This document shows positions 57,990-64,000 of a stretch of DNA of 64,000 bases, piece after piece (the first letter of the stretch is position 1; the number at the start of each line of letters is the position of its first letter). The stretch is from Hahellaceae bacterium (lineage in GTDB: Bacteria > Pseudomonadota > Gammaproteobacteria > Pseudomonadales > Oleiphilaceae). The position numbers and the translations under genes were made by a program. Under the pieces are notes generated by a model. That model ran no database searches. It saw nothing but the letters and a program-made list of their open reading frames with translations, and was not told where the DNA came from. The stretch spans positions 25,223-89,222 of the forward strand of contig JADGDV010000013.1 of the NCBI GenBank assembly GCA_016744695.1, read 5' to 3'.

Positions 57990-58580
57990 CTAGTAACGAA
58001 CCTTCGCATTTTCAACCAACTTCTTGATTTTCTTCTGCCCAAGCCACACTTTGCGGTTATCGGCCATACTGATTAGTGTCAGATCAACTTGGTAGTAACG
58101 CACCTGTTCTTTGCCATCAACATCCACGATAGTATTTATCTGACCCTTCAACATAAAATCTGCGCCAACTTCTTTACCTGCTTCATTACGTGTTTTTTCA
58201 GATGAGTTAAGGTCTTGATCTTTTCTTTCTTCACGTATTTCACCACGCTCAGTACTAGACGCTACGAATTCAACCCGCCCAGAATTAATTAACGCTCTTT
58301 CCATATCAGCAACAAAGGTATTTACATTAATGTGTTCATGACTAAGGTTTCGCACAGATCCCACAATCACTGCTGGTGCATGACCTTTTTTGCTAACAAA
58401 ATTTGAAATCCAGGGACGAGAAAGAACATCTGTAATCATCTCCTCGGCCACTAACCGAGAGTCCGTATCGTTCCAGTTTCCACTGAGGTCGATAGTCTCA
58501 TTAACATCCATACGTGTAACCTGTGTGCCACACCCTGCTATTAACAAACTTGATAAAATGACTGCCAAGTAAATTCTCAT
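57990..58580 (-). CDS. LpoB-like penicillin-binding protein activator lipoprotein (gene 2 of lipoprotein operon)
   Basis: Lipobox LIAGC/G; TRMDVNETIDLSGNWNDTDSRLVAEEMI..; GADFMLKGQINTIVD; YYQVDLTLISMADNRKVWLGQKKIKK. Confidence 0.82.
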   Translation of the reverse strand: MRIYLAVILSSLLIAGCGTQVTRMDVNETIDLSGNWNDTDSRLVAEEMITDVLSRPWISNFVSKKGHAPAVIVGSVRNLSHEHINVNTFVADMERALINSGRVEFVASSTERGEIREERKDQDLNSSEKTRNEAGKEVGADFMLKGQINTIVDVDGKEQVRYYQVDLTLISMADNRKVWLGQKKIKKLVENAKVRY

Positions 58581-58582
58581 TG

Positions 58583-59128
58583 TTATTTCTTCTCCATAAA
58601 GCGATCAAAATTGGTGCTAGCGTTTTCTTTATAATACTTTTTAAAAGCATCACTCAAGGACGTTGCCGTTTTCAGCGTAGCCTCAACAGCATCTAAGTCT
58701 AGCTCTGCAAAGGCATAAATATCATTAGTATCGTCATCTTTCCAATGCCCAAGTATTCGAGCACCACTTAACGCTAACTGAGTTGTACTACGTATTTCTC
58801 GTTCAACATTAAGGTCAGCTTCGCCGCCAGAACTTGCGGTGTAATCTTTACTCACGGCGTCAATATAGGTAGACAAAACCCGAGCGACTTCAGCTCGTGC
58901 ACGATTATCAGCCGTTGATTTTTGCAAAGAGACATCTCCCATCGCCGGAGCCATACCTACACCATGTATCAAACGGCCCTCATTATTCTCAACAGCCTGA
59001 CTACCTTCGTTAACCCAATCAGGCGCACCACTGATACCCATATCACTATCAATAGTAGTCTTGCTGGAGCAAGCACCCAGCACCAGTGTAAAAAGTACTA
59101 TATATAAAAAACTCATGAACTTAGTCAT
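58583..59128 (-). CDS. LPP20 family lipoprotein (gene 1 of lipoprotein operon)
   Basis: Lipobox VLGAC/S; GAPDWVNEGSQAVENNEGRLIHGVGMAPAMGDVSLQKSTADNRARAEVARVLSTYI. Confidence 0.83.
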   Translation of the reverse strand: MTKFMSFLYIVLFTLVLGACSSKTTIDSDMGISGAPDWVNEGSQAVENNEGRLIHGVGMAPAMGDVSLQKSTADNRARAEVARVLSTYIDAVSKDYTASSGGEADLNVEREIRSTTQLALSGARILGHWKDDDTNDIYAFAELDLDAVEATLKTATSLSDAFKKYYKENASTNFDRFMEKK

Positions 59129-59319
59129 ACATCAAACTCCCCGATTAAATTACTGTTACTAAGCATACTCAATATTATTAACCTAGGCGAACAAAGTCAT
59201 AAAAATAGATTAAAGAAGTCTACAATTCGTCTCAGTCAAACTCACCCTTTACAGCCCTCTGGTTATCTTATGCATGACAGTTTATACTGTGCATCACTAA
59301 AAACTTACACCTAAATATT

Positions 59320-61062
59320 ATGTCCTATCGAGCCTATAGCAGAAGTCAGTCGTTAACACTCGAAGATAATCCTATGCCGCATAACTCCATAAAAAACAAG
59401 AAAAAACTGGCCTTTGCCAGCATTAAAAGCATGTATAGGGTATTCACTGTACCCGAGGCACCTGACTCAACGCTCAGCCAAATTGATAAAAATATTTCCA
59501 GAAACCTAGCAGGTTTCTTACAAGACCATATTGTTGCTGTCGAAAAAGATTTAACAGAGGTAGAAAAAGACTTTTCTGACTCAAAAATACCTGATAAGCC
59601 CATATTTGTTTCAGAACAAACTCAATTTCTTCTCGATAAATTGGTTGCCCAATCGGTTCACACCGCATCCCCCAGTTTTGTGGGTCATATGACCTCTGCA
59701 CTCCCTTACTTTATGCTTCCTCTATCCAAGATTATGATTGCGCTCAATCAAAACCTTGTTAAAACGGAAACATCCAAGGCGTTTACCCCTATGGAGCGCC
59801 AAGTTACAGGCATGCTGCATCGCCTTGTTTACGAGCAAGACAGTGAATTCTATAAGCACTGGATGCACAACACTCATTTTGCATTAGGCTCCATGGGCTC
59901 TGGCGGCACCATTGCCAATGTAACAGCACTCTGGACAGCCAGAAATTTAGCATTTCCAGCAGAAGGGAGCTTTAGAGGCGTTAATCAACAAGGTCTCTTT
60001 AAAGCACTTCGTTACTACGGCTATGAAGGCGCCGCTATTCTAGTTTCAAAGCGAGGTCACTACTCTCTCAGCAAAACAGCCGATATTTTGGGAATTGGCC
60101 GTGAAAACCTCATAGCCATAGAAACTGATAACGACAACCGTATTCAGTTAGACCTATTAAGAGAGCAATGCATTAAGCTGCAGCATGAGAAAATTAAAGT
60201 AATCTCAATCGTAGGCATTGCAGGCACCACTGAAACAGGAAACATAGACCCACTAGAAGAAATTGCAGAAATTGCCCGAGAATTCAAAGCACATTTCCAT
60301 GTAGATGCTGCATGGGGTGGGCCTACTCTATTTTCTCGTGAGCATAAACATCTGTTAAAAGGCATAGAGAAAGCAGACTCTGTCACACTAGATGCCCATA
60401 AACAATTATATGTCCCTATGGGGTCAGGCTTGGTTATATTCAAAGACCCAGCCAAACTAAGCGCTATTGAACATCATGCCCAGTATGTAGTACGCAAAGG
60501 TTCTAAAGACCTAGGTAGCACAACATTAGAAGGTTCTAGACCCGGCATGTCGATGCTTATTCATTCCGGCCTTAGAATTATAGGCAAAGAAGGTTATGAA
60601 ATTCTCATCGATCAGGGCATTGAAAAAGCCAGAGACTTTGCTGAATTAATTAATAACAATGATGATTTTGAATTAATCACCAAGCCCGAACTTAATATTC
60701 TAACCTACCGTTATTGCCCCCAATGGCTTCAGGACGAGCTAAGCATCGCCGAGCCAGAACACGCTGAGCGCATTAATACGCACATCAATCGAATCACCAA
60801 ATATATTCAAAAAACTCAACGAGAGCTTGGGCGAGCATTTGTTTCCAGAACATTACTAGAACCCCAGCACCACAACAACTTCCCTTGCGTTGTATTCAGA
60901 GTAGTTTTGGCAAACCCCTTAACCACGATGGACATTCTCGAAGAAATTTTGATTGAGCAGAGCAAAATAGCTGAAGATGATAAGATTTCAAGCGAAATCA
61001 ATGCATTTAAAAAGCTTTGCAAGCACTCTGAGCCTGAAAACAAGAAACAAGTAAACCAGTAG
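59320..61062 (+). CDS. panP: PLP-dependent decarboxylase, PanP-like (aspartate 1-decarboxylase)
   Basis: SPSFVGHMTSALPYFMLPLSKIMIALNQNLVKTETSKAFTPMERQVTGMLHRLVYEQ; FHVDAAWGG; SVTLDAHKQLYVPMGSG PLP-lysine. Real start may be internal Met at 59374. Confidence 0.85.
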   Translation: MSYRAYSRSQSLTLEDNPMPHNSIKNKKKLAFASIKSMYRVFTVPEAPDSTLSQIDKNISRNLAGFLQDHIVAVEKDLTEVEKDFSDSKIPDKPIFVSEQTQFLLDKLVAQSVHTASPSFVGHMTSALPYFMLPLSKIMIALNQNLVKTETSKAFTPMERQVTGMLHRLVYEQDSEFYKHWMHNTHFALGSMGSGGTIANVTALWTARNLAFPAEGSFRGVNQQGLFKALRYYGYEGAAILVSKRGHYSLSKTADILGIGRENLIAIETDNDNRIQLDLLREQCIKLQHEKIKVISIVGIAGTTETGNIDPLEEIAEIAREFKAHFHVDAAWGGPTLFSREHKHLLKGIEKADSVTLDAHKQLYVPMGSGLVIFKDPAKLSAIEHHAQYVVRKGSKDLGSTTLEGSRPGMSMLIHSGLRIIGKEGYEILIDQGIEKARDFAELINNNDDFELITKPELNILTYRYCPQWLQDELSIAEPEHAERINTHINRITKYIQKTQRELGRAFVSRTLLEPQHHNNFPCVVFRVVLANPLTTMDILEEILIEQSKIAEDDKISSEINAFKKLCKHSEPENKKQVNQ

Positions 61063-61064
61063 TA

Positions 61065-61559
61065 ATGCAAGTCAAAGAGTCAATAATACAAAAGCTAAAA
61101 CTTGAACCTCACATTGAAGGCGGTTACTTTAAACGGACATTCGAATCGCCTATCCACACCCAAGCTAATCAGGCGGCAATGAGCTCCATTTTTTATATGC
61201 TCACAAATGAAATGCCCATTGGTTATTTACACAAGAACAAATCAGATATCATTCATTTCTTTCATTCTGGCTCACCGATTAAATACTATATTGTGGATGC
61301 AGAAGGCACATTAAGTATAAAAATACTGGGCCCCGATCTTCACCAAGGCCACCAATTCCAACTAATGGTTAAAGGAGGAGACTGGAAGGCGAGCCAGCTA
61401 ATACAAGAAGGGAATTCTTTGAAAGACTTCGGACTCATTAGCGAAGCTGTTTGTCCTGGATTTGAATATAAAGATATGCAACTTGCAACAATAGAAACAC
61501 TTGTAAAACGGTATCCAAGCTTAGTCAAGCAACTCGAACACCTGATAAAAAGTCAATAA
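61065..61559 (+). CDS. DUF985 cupin family protein
   Basis: LKLEPHIEGGYFKRTFESP; SIFYMLTNEMPIGYLHKNKSDIIHFFHSGSPIKYYIV; VCPGFEYKDMQLA. Confidence 0.9.
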   Translation: MQVKESIIQKLKLEPHIEGGYFKRTFESPIHTQANQAAMSSIFYMLTNEMPIGYLHKNKSDIIHFFHSGSPIKYYIVDAEGTLSIKILGPDLHQGHQFQLMVKGGDWKASQLIQEGNSLKDFGLISEAVCPGFEYKDMQLATIETLVKRYPSLVKQLEHLIKSQ

Positions 61560-61819
61560 AGCGCAGATTCATCCTCAAGCACGTCTTTTATTATATTTAA
61601 GAACATTTTATCTGCATCACTATGGTTTTCAGGAATTCTAACGATGGTTTCAGAGCTAATTGCTTCCGCCATCTTAAGATCAGCATCGGACTCATTTTTA
61701 ACTCGTCGCGCAATCTCCATGCACTTACTTGCCACGGTAGGATCGCTCAATACTTTCTTAATGAAAACACTTAACTCTGAAATCACCCTTGCTTGACGAC
61801 TTTCTTCTGCACTACTCAT
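61553..61819 (-). CDS. Small hypothetical protein
   Basis: 88 aa, charged, complete ORF convergent with and overlapping the DUF985 gene by 7 bp. Confidence 0.6.
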   Translation of the reverse strand: MSSAEESRQARVISELSVFIKKVLSDPTVASKCMEIARRVKNESDADLKMAEAISSETIVRIPENHSDADKMFLNIIKDVLEDESALY

Positions 61820-61890
61820 GCGTACATTCCCTAAAATTTGTTTATTTTACAATACCCTTCGCTTCTTACAGGATACCATAACAGCAATTA

Positions 61891-62799
61891 TTAGAAGGTT
61901 CCACACACTTGATTGCGTCCACCTTCCTTTGCTTTATACAGGTTTTTATCGGCAGCCTCTAACAAGCCGTCGGGGGTTTGACCTTCCGTTTTTTCTGCAA
62001 CCCCTAGACTCACCGATACGGTATTTCCAACCAGAGCGTGAGCATGGGGTATCGCTTCATCATTAACCACCTTCCGTAGACGCTCAGCAACTAACATCGC
62101 GCCTTCAATTGAGGTATTGGGTAGCAAAACAATAAACTCTTCACCACCGTATCTAGCAACAACATCTGCGGGCCTCAAGATGCAAGAGCCCATTGCCTGA
62201 GCGACTCGACGAAGGCAATCATCACCATCTACATGACCGTAATTATCGTTGTATGCCTTAAATGAATCGATATCAATCATTACAACGGAGAGCGTTGAAC
62301 CCTCCCGACTAGCACGCCCCCACTCCCGCCCATAATTCATAATAAACCCACGGCGGTTAGTTAGTTCTGTCAACGCATCAACATGCGCTAACCGAGATAA
62401 TTCTTCATTAACCTTCTGGAGCTGCTCTTGTATTGACGCAATCCGTCCCATTGCCTGAACCATTGACTGCAAGACAGGGCCGTTTACAGGTTTGGCGAGG
62501 TAAGCATCGCCACCCGCCTTAATACCTTTAACGAAATGCTGGTCCGATGAATTTGAACTAAGAAAGACAATAGGCAGCCACTCATTAGCCAGCCTCGCAC
62601 GCATCCGACGAGTGACCTCAAAGCCATCGATTCCCGGCAGTTCAATATCCATTAAAACAAGGTCTATATGCTCCTGATCAAATAATTCAAGTGCAATCTC
62701 CCCTGTCTCGGCCATTAATACTTTATGCCCCACCTCTTCAACATAAGCCGCAACAAGGTGGCGAATAGCCTTACTATCTTCTACTAACAATACATTCAT
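61891..62799 (-). CDS. Response regulator-GGDEF diguanylate cyclase (PleD/WspR-like)
   Basis: REC domain NVLLVEDSKAIRHLV..DLVLMDIELPGIDGFEVTRRMR; GGDEF domain with catalytic ARYGGEEFIVLLP. Confidence 0.95.
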   Translation of the reverse strand: MNVLLVEDSKAIRHLVAAYVEEVGHKVLMAETGEIALELFDQEHIDLVLMDIELPGIDGFEVTRRMRARLANEWLPIVFLSSNSSDQHFVKGIKAGGDAYLAKPVNGPVLQSMVQAMGRIASIQEQLQKVNEELSRLAHVDALTELTNRRGFIMNYGREWGRASREGSTLSVVMIDIDSFKAYNDNYGHVDGDDCLRRVAQAMGSCILRPADVVARYGGEEFIVLLPNTSIEGAMLVAERLRKVVNDEAIPHAHALVGNTVSVSLGVAEKTEGQTPDGLLEAADKNLYKAKEGGRNQVCGTF

Positions 62800-63060
62800 G
62801 AAGCAACTTGCCCGTATACGGCTACTTTTTTATTAAGTTAATAATACTATAGCTAATACTATAACTAATGCCATTAGTGTGATATCGACTAAATCAAAAT
62901 AAGAGAGATCAATTTAAAAAGACGACTTCCACTCCGTTATTAGCCTACATTCATTAATTGGGCGTAAGTACAGAATTATCTTTGATATTATTAAATATCA
63001 GGTCAAGTCTGCAAAAACGATAATAAGACCTGTTTATAGCAAGGTTCCCGCTATTAATTA

Positions 63061-63111
63061 TTTACAATTCACCTAATCTCAACTATCACTTAAGGTTGAT
63101 GGAATTGTAAA
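63061..63111. other. Long inverted repeat upstream of membrane GGDEF gene
   Basis: TTTACAATTC (63061-63070) and GAATTGTAAA (63102-63111), perfect 10-bp arms 31 nt apart. Confidence 0.6.
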
Positions 63112-63118
63112 CGTATGA

Positions 63119-64000
63119 CACAGAGACAGTACAATCGACATAAATAAACCTATCACTCAAGTAAATGGAAGCTCAAACAGCATTCAGGAAAGAGTTAACT
63201 CAAGAATCGTAGCAACACAACAAAATGACGAGCAGCGAGTTGTTGGGTTTTTGCGTTTTTTATCTCTGGGTGCGATTTTTTTCCTAGTCGCCATAGGAAC
63301 AAAGTCACACCTTTCAGACCACCACTTTCATGGCAATATTCTTTTTTTCTTTGGTCTTATTACAGTCACAAACCTTATTAATTTTCAATTAAGAGGTAAT
63401 GCTCCTTTTTTTCAAAATGCCTTTATGTATATGGTCGGCATTCTTTTCCTTTATTTAACGGCCTCAGGAGGTGAAAGTAATACAGGGCCCCTCTGGTTTT
63501 ATGTATTCCCTCCTATGGGTTTTTATGTCATGGGGCTCAGGTACGGTTTAACGCTATCTATTGGAGCGCTCATTGCTGTCTTCTTTATTTTTTACTTTCC
63601 TGAGCTACCCTTTGTGACTACAGAATATAATCCTGATTTTAAAATTCGGTTTCTATCAACCTTCTCATTCGTTACCGCTTGCGCTTATATGCTAGATGAC
63701 TCAAGAAGGTCAGCCAGAGATGAGCTCATTGCAATGGCTTCTCTTTATGAGCAAGCAGCAAGAACCGATGAATTAACAAAGCTATCTAATCGAAGGGATA
63801 TGAAGGAATGCATGGAGAAAGAGCTTTACCGCCATCAACGCAGTAATAGCTATTTTTCTATTATTTTGATGGATATTGATCACTTTAAACACGTCAATGA
63901 CACTTACGGGCATGATGCAGGCGATTCCGTATTAAAAGATTTCGCGTCGCTACTTAAGCCTCTTTCAAGGAAAGTAGATATCATATCTCGCTGGGGCGGT
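63119..64000 (+). CDS. Membrane-associated GGDEF diguanylate cyclase (partial; start uncertain, C-terminus beyond window)
   Basis: Open frame from 63119 after TGA at 63116; multi-TM MASE-like region (LSLGAIFFLVAIG...NILFFFGLITVTNLINF...FMYMVGILFLYLTASGG) then RTDELTKLSNRRDMKECMEKELYRHQR..FSIILMDIDHFKHVNDTYGHDAGDSVLKDFASLL..DIISRWGG, cut within GGDEF. Not in the supplied ORF track. Confidence 0.85.

Noticed and set aside
63000-63120. Possible c-di-GMP (GEMM) riboswitch upstream of the membrane GGDEF gene
   Set aside because: A hairpin is present, but I could not find the conserved GEMM core sequences; kept only as an unexplained hairpin.

Overview
This 64 kb window looks like mostly core chromosome of a marine-type gammaproteobacterium (taxonomy inferred from protein flavour and gene order only). 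From left to right it holds: a riboflavin/thiamine operon on the minus strand (nrdR-ribD-ribE-ribBA-like-ribH-nusB-thiL-pgpA); glyA; ettA; a PilZ protein; radA; a MetY-type sulfhydrylase; hemE; gltBD; an AAA-ATPase/SPOR DamX-like gene; aroKB; the type IV pilus operon pilMNOPQ, divergent from PBP1A; an EEP nuclease-like gene; dsbA; cytochrome c4; yihA; a TetR gene divergent from an aldehyde dehydrogenase; coaD; a YfhL-like ferredoxin; ggt; a DUF945/YdgA-like gene; a PerM-like permease; ppk1; hemB; a lipase chaperone (LifO); a short SutA-like protein; tmcA; a membrane-anchored redoxin divergent from an AidB-like acyl-CoA dehydrogenase; a DsbA-like protein; four consecutive lipoprotein genes (LPP20 / LpoB-like / COG3014-like / LPP20); PanP plus a DUF985 cupin; and two divergent diguanylate cyclases, the second cut off by the window edge. 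I saw no rRNA, tRNA, CRISPR array, prophage or intact transposon. The items most worth follow-up are the four-lipoprotein operon, the truncated SutA-like protein, the LifO with no adjacent lipase, the RibBA-like protein with a degenerate GTP cyclohydrolase II half, a REP-like inverted-repeat element between metY and hemE, and a diguanylate cyclase frame with no usable ATG behind a long hairpin. I found no clear novel defence or mobile system.
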